From: Thiohalomonas sp041685045
GTDB lineage: Bacteria; Pseudomonadota; Gammaproteobacteria; Thiohalomonadales; Thiohalomonadaceae
NCBI GenBank assembly: GCA_041685045.1
Contig: JAWLGP010000013.1
Coordinates: forward strand, 65,734 to 129,733
Direction of reading: 5' to 3'
DNA: 64,000 bases
The notes under the pieces were generated by a model. The model worked only from the letters and a program-made list of their open reading frames with translations. It made no database searches and was not told where the DNA came from. The translations under genes and the position numbers were made by a program. Below, piece by piece: positions 8,906-17,388 of this stretch. Position 1 is the stretch's first letter; each line of letters opens with the position of its first letter.

Positions 8906-10411
8906 TTAGAAGAAATGCGAGTACATCAGCTGCCAGTTGGTCTGCGAATGGGAGACTTTCAGACCGTTGTTGTCGGTTCCAGTTCCCGTCACCTCGACTT
9001 CCGGCGCGTAGGCCAGCGAGAAGTTCACCATATTGGCGTCGCTGAAGGCGTAGCCGAGACCGACGGTGTAATGTTCCTCGATGGTGGCCGGGAACAGGTA
9101 GTTTACGGTGCCGCTCGGTACCGGATTGTCGGCTCGGTTGAAGCCACCACGCAGGACCAGCTGGTCCGACATCTGGTAGCTGGCGCCGAGTTGAATCACG
9201 GTCTGGTCGTCCCAGTTCTGGGGCATGGCAATGGTGATTGACTGATTGGCGAAACCAGGCGGGTTCGCCGCGTCAGCGGTGAAGGTCACCTTGAAATCCT
9301 TCATCACGTCCGACCAGTTGATCTGTTTCACGTCGGCAGCCAACATCCAACGATCGTTCGGACGATAGGAAAAGCCGATAGCGTAGGTTTCCGGCCATTC
9401 AAAACCGTGCACCTTGACGTCGCCGGTCAGCGTGACCGGAACATCCGCTCCAGCCCCCGCTCCAAGTCCAGCCGGGGGAACGCCGCCGCTATCCTCGACG
9501 TACATCACCATACGTCCACCGTTTTCGAGGTCGTCCAGGTTTGTTTCGGAATGGTAAGACGCCCCGACCGTCAGTTTGGGACTGATCTCATAGGTAAAGC
9601 CCAGTTTGCCGGCAAAACCGGAGCCGGTAGCCGCGCCATCGAAATCGCTGCTGTCGGAGAAGTCCAGGTAGGCACCATATACATCCGTGATGGCGCCTCC
9701 TGTCAATAATCCGCCGAGTGCCGTATTCAGGCCACCACTCACACGACCGGCCGCAGCAAGTCGTCCAAAGGTCGCGCCAGGCATGAACATTTTCACATCC
9801 ATCGTGGCGCGGACCCAATCGAGGCTGGCACCCAGGTTCAGGCGGTCATTCACGTTGACGGCCAACGGAAAGATGACCCGCGCCACACCCACTTCCGAAC
9901 GCTCTTCCAGGCTGCCGATATCCGCCGCCGTCGCTGCGCTAAGCGTTCCCGCACCGGTCAGGCCCATGGCCGGGCCGAGCGGAGCCAAGCTATTTCCAAG
10001 CGCGCCAAACGCGGCACCGGGGCCACCGCTGCTGTATTCAGTACCCATGCCGCCCTGCGCGAACACGCCGGCACCGAACGCGTACTTGCCGGTATTGCGA
10101 ATGTAGCCGAAGGCAGGCATCAGATAGCTGTCACCGCCCGAAGACCAGGAACCCATTCCCGCCATACTGGCGTCCACATCGGGACTCAACTCCCCGATGG
10201 CGAGATCGACCCGGCTGCCCGGGTTGCCCATCGCAAGGGTAGCGGGATTGTTCATGACCGCCGCTGTCCCGTTGTCATAGGCCATCGACGCGCCACCCAT
10301 ACCGGTGGCGATGGGGCCGTAGCCTTCGAGGTTCATGCCGTTGGTGGCATGGGCCAAGGGTGATGCGAGCGCCGCAGCGATGGCCACGGACAGAATACGA
10401 CGGGACATCAT
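8906..10411 (-). CDS. OmpP1/FadL family outer-membrane transport protein
   Basis: Predicted beta-barrel for uptake of hydrophobic compounds. The chosen start (MMSRRILSVAIAAALASPLA) has AGGAG nine bases upstream and a proper signal peptide cleaved near HATNGM; a longer frame runs 70 codons into AT-rich leader and is not credible. After cleavage the protein begins NGMNLEGYGPIATGMGGASM, the FadL N-terminal hatch with the NPA motif (NNPATLAMG). It ends in phenylalanine (MYSHFF), as expected for barrel assembly. 501 residues, somewhat long for the family. The substrate cannot be read from sequence. Confidence 0.9.
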   Translation of the reverse strand: MMSRRILSVAIAAALASPLAHATNGMNLEGYGPIATGMGGASMAYDNGTAAVMNNPATLAMGNPGSRVDLAIGELSPDVDASMAGMGSWSSGGDSYLMPAFGYIRNTGKYAFGAGVFAQGGMGTEYSSGGPGAAFGALGNSLAPLGPAMGLTGAGTLSAATAADIGSLEERSEVGVARVIFPLAVNVNDRLNLGASLDWVRATMDVKMFMPGATFGRLAAAGRVSGGLNTALGGLLTGGAITDVYGAYLDFSDSSDFDGAATGSGFAGKLGFTYEISPKLTVGASYHSETNLDDLENGGRMVMYVEDSGGVPPAGLGAGAGADVPVTLTGDVKVHGFEWPETYAIGFSYRPNDRWMLAADVKQINWSDVMKDFKVTFTADAANPPGFANQSITIAMPQNWDDQTVIQLGASYQMSDQLVLRGGFNRADNPVPSGTVNYLFPATIEEHYTVGLGYAFSDANMVNFSLAYAPEVEVTGTGTDNNGLKVSHSQTNWQLMYSHFF

Positions 10412-10745
10412 GGGTATTTGCTCCTCCGATGTATTTCTAGGTTCTTTTGTTGTGGCGAAGTGCTTCTGGTTAGCTGACAACACTTCTTTTATGCGGGAAT
10501 AAAAGTTGTTTTTGATTCCAAACAACGAATAGTTCCCAAACTCACTAACAACATAGGATTCCCACACCGGGGATGTCAAATAAATGGAAATTATTAAGCA
10601 TTTGGTAATACACCAATTCACATCCCTTGTTAACAGTAAGCTTTTTTAACCTCTATTTTTGCAGCTGTGCACGCCTTGAATTTTTTCAATGATGTGCTAA
10701 GCGAATCACTGGAAAGTTGTTCGTCCCCCAACGATAACCGGGCAC
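10412..10745. promoter_or_regulatory. AT-rich leader and presumed promoter region of the FadL-like gene
   Basis: This stretch has no gene. It is strikingly AT-rich compared with the surroundings and lies directly upstream of the porin gene, so it most likely contains its promoter and a long 5' leader. I cannot fix individual -35/-10 boxes with confidence. Confidence 0.45.
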
Positions 10746-10779
10746 AAAAAAAAAGCCCCCGACGGAGCGGGGGCTTTTT
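10746..10779. terminator. Bidirectional-looking terminator after dsrE2
   Basis: AAAAGCCCCCGACGGAGCGGGGGCTTTTT forms a strong stem with A-tract before and T-tract after. On the minus strand it follows the stop of dsrE2 by about 20 bases, so that is its likely client. Confidence 0.93.
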
Positions 10780-10799
10780 CGTTCTGACTTGTGCCGCGG

Positions 10800-11270
10800 T
10801 CAGATATAGAGGCAGATGTCCGAGTCGCCGGCAAACTCGAAGAAGGTGGCGGCGCCACCGAACTCGATGCCGTCGATGAAATCGGCCGGATTCATGTCGA
10901 ACAGGTCGACGGTCATCTGGCAGGCGACCATCTTGACGTCCGCTTCCAGACAGAGGTCCCGCAGGTCCTCGACGCTGGCGACGCCCTTCGACTTCATCTT
11001 CTGCTTCATCATCGTGGTCATCATGCTCTGCATGCCCGGCAGGGCCTGCAGCAGGACCGGCATCGGCATCGGCATGGGCATGCCGGGGTTGCCGATCGAC
11101 GTCACCTGCAGGTCCAGCTTCTTGTTGAGAAGCTTGAGTCCATAGAAGGTGAAGAAGATTTCGACATCGTAACCCAGCGCCGCCGCAGTGGAAGCAAGAA
11201 TGAAGGGCGGGTAGGCCCAGTCCAGCGTCCCTTTGGTCGCGATGATGGCAAGCTTTTTCGGATCAGACAT
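10800..11270 (-). CDS. dsrE2: DsrE2-type sulfur-relay protein (DsrE/DsrF-like family)
   Basis: 156 residues starting MSDPKKLAIIATKGTLDWAY. DsrE2 proteins take part in cytoplasmic sulfur trafficking in sulfur oxidisers and occur with tusA and a rhodanese, as here. The conserved cysteine region VACQMTVDLFDM is visible (Cys about residue 121), as is the unusual Met-Pro run GMPMPMPMPVLLQALPGM in the middle that is typical of this family. The hydrophobic stretch near the N-terminus (PPFILASTAAALGYDVEIFF) suits the Rossmann-like fold. tusA ends 38 bases upstream, so they are probably one operon. Confidence 0.9.
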   Translation of the reverse strand: MSDPKKLAIIATKGTLDWAYPPFILASTAAALGYDVEIFFTFYGLKLLNKKLDLQVTSIGNPGMPMPMPMPVLLQALPGMQSMMTTMMKQKMKSKGVASVEDLRDLCLEADVKMVACQMTVDLFDMNPADFIDGIEFGGAATFFEFAGDSDICLYI

Positions 11271-11308
11271 GAGCTGCCCCCCTTGGAGTTGGTTTTATGG
11301 AAGAACCG

Positions 11309-11539
11309 TTAGGCCTTCTTGATCAGGAAAACGAACTTGCCGCCTTCCTCACCGGACTCCATCAGCTCGTTGCCGGTCTGCTTGGCGAACGCTTCGAAAT
11401 CCTTGACCGAGCCGGGATCGGTAGCGACAACGCGGAGGACCTGACCGGAAGACAGGGTACCCAGGGATTTCTTCGCACGCAGGATGGGCAGCGGGCAGTT
11501 CAGGCCGGAGGCGTCGAGTTCTTGGTCGAAGTTCGCCAT
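11309..11539 (-). CDS. tusA: Sulfur carrier protein TusA
   Basis: 76-residue SirA/TusA-family protein that carries persulfide sulfur on its conserved cysteine. The start MANFDQELDASG was chosen for the AAGGAGAG just upstream. It shows LDASGLNCPLPILRAKK with the CPxP motif (Cys about residue 15) and the C-terminal GKFVFLIKKA strand. It passes sulfur between rhodanese and DsrE-type partners in oxidative sulfur metabolism; neighbours on both sides support this. Confidence 0.96.
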   Translation of the reverse strand: MANFDQELDASGLNCPLPILRAKKSLGTLSSGQVLRVVATDPGSVKDFEAFAKQTGNELMESGEEGGKFVFLIKKA

Positions 11540-11742
11540 GGTTCTCTCCTTACGAAAGTACAGGTTAAATAAAAGCCAAGTCTCAATGAACAGACTTGGC
11601 GAAGTCAATTAGAATTCAATATCGCACTTATATGCCATGCCGCGGGCGAAAGCAAGACCTCAATCACCGGCACTCGCCTAACATCGCCAACGACACACAT
11701 CCTGTAAACGCTGTGATATCAGTCGCTTAGTTTCGCCGCGTA

Positions 11743-12063
11743 TCAGGCCACGGCGCGTCCGCCCTGGACCCAGGCGATAATACCACCACGCAGGTTCACC
11801 GTGTTCGCCTTCCCCTGAGCGGAAAGAAATGCACACGCCTGGCCCGAACGGGCTCCGGTCCGGCAGTAGAAAACCACCCGTTTGTCGTCGGGAATTCGAT
11901 CGATGTGCATCGGCAGCAGATGCAGCGGTATATTTTCAGCACCGGGGATGGCGCCCTGGGCCACTTCCATGGGGCTGCGTACGTCGATCAGTTTGATCTC
12001 GTCGGCCGCTTCAGCGAGCATCTGATCGAGTTGAAGGGCGTCAATTTCGTTAATCGCGAACAT
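11743..12063 (-). CDS. Single-domain rhodanese-like sulfurtransferase
   Basis: 106 residues, one rhodanese domain. The active-site loop CRTGARSGQA (Cys about residue 67) and LIDVRSPMEVAQGAIPGAENIP are complete, so it should form a cysteine persulfide. It lies 203 bases upstream of tusA on the same strand, making a rhd-tusA-dsrE2 cluster known from dissimilatory sulfur oxidisers. The larger gap (AT-rich, about 11560-11740) may hold a second promoter for tusA. Confidence 0.93.
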   Translation of the reverse strand: MFAINEIDALQLDQMLAEAADEIKLIDVRSPMEVAQGAIPGAENIPLHLLPMHIDRIPDDKRVVFYCRTGARSGQACAFLSAQGKANTVNLRGGIIAWVQGGRAVA

Positions 12064-12200
12064 CCATCCTCCGTATCAGTAATTAAGCGCAATCTAATAT
12101 AGTGTATAGAGCCCCCTCCGCCAGCTGCAACCACGAGCTTCATATGTTTTTTCCGTTCGCGCTTCCATTTCCCCCCTCAGCAGCCCTCTGCTCGCTCGTT

Positions 12201-13622
12201 ATGCGGAGGTTCGGTCGGGCCGGGTTGATCCTGTTTGTCGCTTTTTCGCTGGCATTTCCCGCGGCCGCGCGGGTGGAACTGCCGGACATGGGGGCGAGCG
12301 CGGCGGCCGCGCTGACTCAGGAGCAGGAGCAGCGGATCGGCAAAGCGTTCTGGCGGCAGCTGCGCGATGCCGGGAAAATCCTTGAAGACCGGTCGGTCGC
12401 GGCTTACCTGCAAGACCTCGGCCAGGAGTTGGCCACCGGCACTCCAGATGCCGGTCAGGCGTATCACTTCTTCGCGGTCAACGAGCCCGGCATCAACGCC
12501 TTTGCCGTCCCCGGCGGTTACATCGGCATCAATACCGGGCTGCTCCTGGCCACCGAGCGCGAAGACGAGTTGGCCGCCGTGGTAGCACACGAAATCGCCC
12601 ACGTGTCGCAACACCATATCGCCCGCGGGGTGGAGAAGGTGCAGCAGAGCAGTCTGCCGATGACTGCCGCGCTGATCGCAGCGATGCTGCTGGCGGGACA
12701 CGATCCGCAAATCGCCCAGGCCGCGATTGCGGTCGGCACCGCCGGTGCGGCGCAGATGCGTATCGATTTCACACGAACCCATGAGCACGAAGCGGACCGG
12801 GTCGGCATCGACCTGCTCGCATCAGCGGGCTTTGACCCCCGCTCCATGGCCGATTTTTTCGGCGAGTTGCAGCGACGCGAGCGCTTTTACGCGGGTGTCC
12901 CCGAGTTCCTGCGGACCCACCCCGTCAATGAAAACCGCATAGCGGACGCAACGGCGAGGGCAGCCTCCCTCGGCGAGCCACGGCCACGCAACCGGGATGC
13001 GTACAGGATCATCAAGGCGCGCCTGCGCGTGCTGACCCACCGGGACCCCGCGGCCTTCGCCAAAGAACTCCGCTCCCGGGAGGCGAAAGATGCGGCAGAC
13101 TGGTATGCCCTCGGATTCGCCATGGCGCAGAGCGGGCAATACGCGGAGGCCCGGCAGGCCCTCGCCCGGAGCTTGTCGCTGTTGCCCGGCAGCATCGCCA
13201 TTTTGGAAACCCTCGCGGCAACCGAGTTGGCCGCAGGCGTGGTGGACGTCGCCATTGCCCGCTACCGTGAGGCACTGGAGCTCTACCCTGGCAACGAGCG
13301 CCTCAGCCTGGGATTGGCCGAAGCGCTCCTGGCCAACCAGGAGCCTGATGAGGCCGTGCAGATCCTGGATGCGATCGTCCGAAACGGGCCCCGGCATCTC
13401 GACAGCTACCGATTGCTGGGGAACGCCCATGCGCAGGCTGGCAACGCACCCGCATCCCAGCTTGCTGTCGCCGAGTACTACTATCGGCTAGGCGAGACTC
13501 ACAGCGCCATTGACCTGCTGGAGCGCGCTCGCCGCGCCTCACGGGACGACTATTATCTTGGTTCGAAAATCGAGGCGCGCCTGGAATTTTTCAAACGCGA
13601 GGCCTTGGCCGAGCAACAGTAA
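12201..13622 (+). CDS. BepA-like M48 metalloprotease with TPR repeats
   Basis: Periplasmic protease/chaperone of the YfgC (BepA) type that helps outer-membrane barrel assembly. From the chosen ATG the product is 473 residues with a signal peptide (RRFGRAGLILFVAFSLAFPAAA). The catalytic site is VAAVVAHEIAHVSQHH with the HExxH zinc motif, and EHEADRVG supplies the third ligand. The C-terminal half has TPR-like repeats (DWYALGFAMAQSGQYAEARQ, AILETLAATELAAGV). Upstream in-frame ATGs at 12102 and 12144 are possible; none has a strong ribosome site. It diverges from the rhodanese gene. Confidence 0.9.
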   Translation: MRRFGRAGLILFVAFSLAFPAAARVELPDMGASAAAALTQEQEQRIGKAFWRQLRDAGKILEDRSVAAYLQDLGQELATGTPDAGQAYHFFAVNEPGINAFAVPGGYIGINTGLLLATEREDELAAVVAHEIAHVSQHHIARGVEKVQQSSLPMTAALIAAMLLAGHDPQIAQAAIAVGTAGAAQMRIDFTRTHEHEADRVGIDLLASAGFDPRSMADFFGELQRRERFYAGVPEFLRTHPVNENRIADATARAASLGEPRPRNRDAYRIIKARLRVLTHRDPAAFAKELRSREAKDAADWYALGFAMAQSGQYAEARQALARSLSLLPGSIAILETLAATELAAGVVDVAIARYREALELYPGNERLSLGLAEALLANQEPDEAVQILDAIVRNGPRHLDSYRLLGNAHAQAGNAPASQLAVAEYYYRLGETHSAIDLLERARRASRDDYYLGSKIEARLEFFKREALAEQQ

Positions 13623-13679
13623 CCAGCGTTTCTGGTCACACCGACGACTGTGACCCTGCCGAACAAAGACAGGCAGTTC

Positions 13680-13877
13680 ATGCCAACAGCCGCCGTCCTC
13701 TGGAAAAACGTTCACTGGTCAGGCAGCATCGGTCTGCCGTTGCTTGAGATGCAGACGCGCCCGGATTTGGATTTCACCGGCGCAAACGCTACATAGTATG
13801 ATGCCTCTTTCGGTCGCTACGAGATCCTGACCGAAAGGGAAATCGACACAGTGGTCGAGTTCGTCTACTCGTTGTAA
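13680..13877 (+). pseudogene. Decayed reading frame upstream of soxY (cytochrome-c-like C-terminal helix)
   Basis: In one frame the plus strand reads MPTAAVLWKNVHWSG... up to an in-frame TAG at 13794-13796, then YDASFGRYEILTEREIDTVV and EFVYSL to a TAA. The last part resembles the C-terminal helix of class I cytochromes c such as SoxX (SFGRYEILTEREI compared with the FG.nGILTe.eI pattern). No CxxCH haem site remains. It could be a remnant of a sox-linked cytochrome. The similarity is short and judged by eye. Confidence 0.3.
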
Positions 13878-13910
13878 ATCACAAAACCGAAAAAGAGGTT
13901 TGGAGTGCTT

Positions 13911-14375
13911 ATGAAACGTCGCATCTTTTTGAAGGGCACCCTGGCCGGTAGCGCTCTTGCAGTTGCCGCCGGCGCAGGACTGTTGAGCCCGCGGGAAGTC
14001 CTGGCAGCCTGGCCGAAAGACGCCTTTCAGGCTAAAGGCGTGCAGGACGCCCTGAAACATCTCCACGGCAGCGATCTGACCGACGCCTCCGGCGACATCG
14101 AGATCAAGGCCCCGGACATCGCCGAAAACGGCGCCGTGGTCCCGATTTCGGTCTCCAGCAACCTGCCGAATGTCGAATCCATTGCGATCATTGCGGAGAA
14201 AAACGGCACGCCGCTGGCGGCGACCTACCAACTGGGTGCCAGCACCGTCCCATTTATCTCCACCCGCATCAAGATGGGCCAGACCTCCAATATCATCGCG
14301 GTCGTCAAAGCCAACGGTCGGCTCTACAGTGCCCGCAAAGAGGTGAAGGTCACCATCGGCGGCTGCGGCGGCTAA
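13911..14375 (+). CDS. soxY: Thiosulfate-oxidation carrier protein SoxY
   Basis: Periplasmic carrier that holds the substrate covalently on a C-terminal cysteine during Sox thiosulfate oxidation. I chose ATG 13911, five bases after GGAG; a GTG two codons upstream is the alternative. The N-terminus MKRRIFLKGTLAGSALAVAA is a Tat signal with the twin arginine. The protein ends GGCGG, the diagnostic SoxY swinging-arm motif with the substrate Cys. 154 residues, usual length. soxZ follows 40 bases later. No soxB, soxA or soxX is present nearby. Confidence 0.97.
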   Translation: MKRRIFLKGTLAGSALAVAAGAGLLSPREVLAAWPKDAFQAKGVQDALKHLHGSDLTDASGDIEIKAPDIAENGAVVPISVSSNLPNVESIAIIAEKNGTPLAATYQLGASTVPFISTRIKMGQTSNIIAVVKANGRLYSARKEVKVTIGGCGG

Positions 14376-14415
14376 TCCGCGCTTTGCAAATAATCACGCA
14401 AGAGGTATTTAACTG

Positions 14416-14730
14416 ATGTCGAACACGATCAAGATCCGCGCCCAGGAAAAGGACGGAACTGTCACCGTCAAGGCGCTCATCAAGCACCCGATGGAGACCG
14501 GCCTGCGCAAGGACAAAAAAACCGGGCAGGTGATCCCGGCGCACTTCATTCAGGAAGTGAGCTGCGAACACAACGGCAAAAACGTTCTGACTGGTCAGTG
14601 GGGCGGTGCCGTATCCACCAACCCCTATCTCTCTTTCGAGTTCAAAGGCGCCAAGAAGGGTGACACGCTCAAGCTGAGCTGGGCAGATAACAAGGGCGAG
14701 TCCGATTTCATCGAGACAGCTATCCGCTGA
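14416..14730 (+). CDS. soxZ: Thiosulfate-oxidation carrier subunit SoxZ
   Basis: 104 residues, partner of SoxY in the SoxYZ heterodimer. Family features visible are IKHPMETGLRKDKKTGQVIP, HFIQEVSCEHNGK, and the terminal FIETAIR. It has no signal peptide, as expected, because it is co-exported with SoxY through the Tat system. Ribosome site AGAGGT lies upstream of the ATG. Together with soxY this is a stand-alone soxYZ pair, which can also serve Dsr-based sulfur oxidisers. Confidence 0.96.
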   Translation: MSNTIKIRAQEKDGTVTVKALIKHPMETGLRKDKKTGQVIPAHFIQEVSCEHNGKNVLTGQWGGAVSTNPYLSFEFKGAKKGDTLKLSWADNKGESDFIETAIR

Positions 14731-14751
14731 TTGCGGGCCCATAGATAACGA

Positions 14752-14796
14752 CAAGCCCTCCACCTACCCACGATGGCAACAACGGATGGAGGGCAC
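14752..14796 (+). promoter_or_regulatory. Inverted repeat overlapping a ribosome-binding site
   Basis: GCCCTCCA and TGGAGGGC are perfectly complementary 8-base arms separated by about 25 bases. The right arm contains the GGAGGG ribosome site of the ATG at 14798, so folding would hide it. There is no T-tract. It may be a simple soxZ transcript stop or a translational control hairpin. Confidence 0.4.
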
Positions 14797-14797
14797 C

Positions 14798-14861
14798 ATG
14801 AAGAACGTGACCGCGGTGGCGGGGGGGGGCGCCGCGGGCGGGGCCCCCCCCCGCGCCCCCC
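14798..14861 (+). CDS. Start of an unidentified gene, cut by the scaffold gap
   Basis: ATG with a good GGAGGG ribosome site reads MKNVTAVAGGGAAGGAPPRA before running into ten N. The last 35 bases are nearly pure G and C runs, which looks like unreliable sequence at a contig end. Position suggests a third gene after soxYZ, but nothing can be identified from 21 residues. Confidence 0.35.
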
Positions 14862-14871
14862 CNNNNNNNNN
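14862..14871. other. Assembly gap (10 N)
   Basis: A run of ten N marks a scaffold join of unknown true size. Homopolymer-rich G/C sequence on the left and very GC-rich sequence on the right make both edges suspect. Confidence 1.
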
Positions 14872-15303
14872 NGCCGAGGTGGTGGCGCGGTGAGCTCGCT
14901 GGCCGCGAACGACGTCGACGACGTGAAGGCCCTGAACGACGCCGCGGGCCTGCCCTATGCCGGCGTGACGGCGGCGGCCGAACTCGCCCCCTGAGGGCCG
15001 GCGCCCCGCTCGTCGCCCAAGGCCGCGAAAATCACATGAAGCGGTTTCCCTGCGTGCCTCTGGACGAGTACAAAAACGGCGTTACGCCACAGCCCCCCTG
15101 CTCCTGAACCCTGCTTCGTTCGTTTTTTTTCTGCATCAAGCGCCGCATCAGCTGTCGACAGCCGGGTATAAGGTGTCACTATTTGATGAGGCTTCGATTC
15201 TGCCAGTATCATAGCCGGTGAATTTCGGTCAAAGGCCGCCCTAGGGATAAGCTGGACTCTTCTCCGACCTGGGGCGCCATTCAAGGCATACGAGGGGACT
15301 CCA
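14872..15303. other. Unassigned sequence right of the gap
   Basis: Immediately after the gap one frame reads AEVVAR to a TGA, overlapped by GTGA with a second frame reading VSSLAANDVDDVKALNDAAG onward to a TGA at 14992-14994. The codon usage here is far more G/C-biased than in neighbouring genes, and I recognise neither fragment. From about 15000 on the composition returns to normal and I see no gene until the TTG at 15304. Treat linkage of the two sides as unproven. Confidence 0.5.
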
Positions 15304-17343
15304 TTGGCAAACGACTACAAAATACAGGCAGACGACAATTCGCTGCCGGAGCGGCCCGGCGCGCCGGCGCCGGCCTCCGGCGACTCGACCACAGACGGGC
15401 AGACGTCGGCATTGCGCAAACAGCTGATTGCCGGTGCGGTATTTGCGCTGGTCGGCGTCTGGATGGCCAGCGTCGCGCCCTCGGTGGAGACGGCCTGGGT
15501 ACTGGCCATTCTGCTGCTCACCATCTACATGTTCGCCTTCGAGATCGTCGGGGTCGATGTCACCGCCGTCAGTATCATGGTGCTGCTGGGCCTGACTGAA
15601 CTGATGGCCCCAGTAATGGGACTCGAACACGGGTTGGTGCCGGCCGGCAGCCTGTTTACCGGTTTCGCCAGTAATGCGGTGATCTCGATCATCGCGGTCA
15701 TGATCATCGGTGCCGGCCTCGACAAGACCGGCATCATGAGCAAGGTGGCCGTCTTCATCATGCGGGTCGGCGGCGCCACCGAAACGCGCATAATTCCCTT
15801 GATTTCCGGCACGGTGGGAATCATCTCCAGCTTCATGCAGAACGTGGGGGCCGCCGCGCTGTTCCTGCCGGTGGTCAGTCGCATTTCGGCACGCACCGGC
15901 CTGCCGATGTCGCGCCTGCTGATGCCGATGGGCTTCTGCGCCATCCTCGGCGGCACGGTCACCATGGTCGGTTCCAGCCCGCTGATTCTGTTGAATGACC
16001 TCATCGTTACTTCCAATTCTGCGCTGCCTGAAGCGCAGAAGATGGCCACATTCGGCCTGTTCGATGTGACCCCCATCGGTCTGACCCTGGTGGCTGCCGG
16101 CATCGTCTACTTCATCCTGGCCGGCCGTTTTGTCCTCCCGGCCAACGTCAGCAAGGGCACGGAAGGGGCCAGCACCATGGCCCACTTCAAGGAGGTCTAC
16201 GGCCTGGAGTACGACCTGAACGAAGTGGTGGTCCCGGCGAACAGTCCGCTGGTGGGCAAGAACCTGGACGACTTCGAGCAGGCGAGCCGCATCCGCGTCG
16301 TGGCCATGCAGCGCTCCAGCGATGACCTGCGGATCGGCCCCGGCGGCCTCGCCCGTGACGTCGGTATCACCCCGGGCACTATCCTCGGCGTGATGGCCTC
16401 GGAAGCGGCGGTGAAGCGGTTCGTCGAGTCCTATGAGTTGGAGGCAAGGCGCGATCTGGAGACCTTTGCGGAAGAACTGGTAGCGACCAAGGCCGGCGTC
16501 GGCGAAGTGGTGATTCCGCCGGGCTCGCAGCTCATCGGCAAGTCGGCTCGAGACGTCTGGATGCGCAAGACCTATGGCATCTCCCTGCTGGCCCTGCAGC
16601 GCGGCGAACAGACTTTCCGCGAAGGCGATGGTGTGCGAGACATGCCGCTGCAAGCCGGCGACTCGCTCGTAGTCCACACCACCTGGATCGCCCTGAGCCG
16701 CCTGGAGAAGGACCGCAATTTCGTGGTGGTGACCTCGGAATACCCCCATGAAGACCTGCGGCCGCAGAAGGTGGGTTGGGCCGGCTTGTTCTTCGCCATT
16801 GCGCTGGTTCTGGTGCTGTTTTCGGACCTGCGCCTGTCGGTCGCCCTGCTGACCGGCGCACTCGGCATGATTCTTTCCGGTGTGTTGAAGATCGAAGAGG
16901 CCTATGAGGCGGTCAGCTGGAAGACGGTGTTCCTGCTGGCGAGCCTGATCCCGCTCGGTCTGGCGGTGGAGACCAGCGGTACGGCCAAGTGGATAGCCGA
17001 ACAGACCCTCGCCGTGGTCGGGGATGCGCCCATCTGGGTAATTCAAGCCTCGGTGGCGGTGCTCGCCACTTTCTTCACCCTGGTCATGTCAAACGTCGGC
17101 GCAACGGTGCTGCTGGTACCGCTGGCGGTCAACATCGCCATCGGTGCCGGGGCCAATCCGGCAGTGTTCGCCCTCACGGTCGCCATTGCCACCTCGAACT
17201 CGTTCCTGATCCCAACCCATCAGGTCAACGCGCTGATCATGGGGCCGGGCGGCTACCGGGTGCCGGATTACATGAAGGCCGGCGGCATCATGACCGTGCT
17301 GTTCCTGGTGGTGATGATGGTTATGATGAATCTGATCTTCTGA
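15304..17343 (+). CDS. DASS/SLC13-family anion permease with two RCK_C (TrkA_C) domains
   Basis: 679-residue inner-membrane transporter. It starts at TTG, seven bases after GAGGGG; no closer ATG exists. The N-terminal transmembrane half (about 40-285) includes SFMQNVGAAALFLPVVSRIS, the NvgaaalflP motif of divalent-anion transporters. It is followed by two RCK_C ligand-binding domains (about 300-385 and 400-480, e.g. PPGSQLIGKSARDVWMRKTY), then a second membrane half with its own repeat MSNVGATVLLVPLAVNIAIG. Such proteins move sulfate or other oxyanions. Proximity to soxYZ suggests sulfur-oxyanion export or uptake, but that rests on position only and the gap lies between them. Confidence 0.88.
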   Translation: MANDYKIQADDNSLPERPGAPAPASGDSTTDGQTSALRKQLIAGAVFALVGVWMASVAPSVETAWVLAILLLTIYMFAFEIVGVDVTAVSIMVLLGLTELMAPVMGLEHGLVPAGSLFTGFASNAVISIIAVMIIGAGLDKTGIMSKVAVFIMRVGGATETRIIPLISGTVGIISSFMQNVGAAALFLPVVSRISARTGLPMSRLLMPMGFCAILGGTVTMVGSSPLILLNDLIVTSNSALPEAQKMATFGLFDVTPIGLTLVAAGIVYFILAGRFVLPANVSKGTEGASTMAHFKEVYGLEYDLNEVVVPANSPLVGKNLDDFEQASRIRVVAMQRSSDDLRIGPGGLARDVGITPGTILGVMASEAAVKRFVESYELEARRDLETFAEELVATKAGVGEVVIPPGSQLIGKSARDVWMRKTYGISLLALQRGEQTFREGDGVRDMPLQAGDSLVVHTTWIALSRLEKDRNFVVVTSEYPHEDLRPQKVGWAGLFFAIALVLVLFSDLRLSVALLTGALGMILSGVLKIEEAYEAVSWKTVFLLASLIPLGLAVETSGTAKWIAEQTLAVVGDAPIWVIQASVAVLATFFTLVMSNVGATVLLVPLAVNIAIGAGANPAVFALTVAIATSNSFLIPTHQVNALIMGPGGYRVPDYMKAGGIMTVLFLVVMMVMMNLIF

Positions 17344-17362
17344 CCGCGAGCCATCCTTGTCG

Positions 17363-17388
17363 AAAGCCCGGGCCAGTCCCGGGCTTTT
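17363..17388 (+). terminator. Terminator after the SLC13-type permease
   Basis: AAAGCCCGGGCCAGTCCCGGGCTTTT: a 9-10 bp stem with a short loop and T-run, starting 20 bases after the stop codon. Confidence 0.92.

Noticed and set aside
10411..10621. 70-codon N-terminal extension of the FadL-like protein
   Set aside because: The extension is AT-rich leader sequence with no ribosome site, and the internal ATG has AGGAG plus a proper signal peptide.
15241..17046. 601-codon open frame on the minus strand
   Set aside because: It is antisense to the SLC13-type permease; the composition (His, Gln, Gly rich) is typical of reverse reading of GC-rich genes, and the plus-strand protein has clear membrane motifs.
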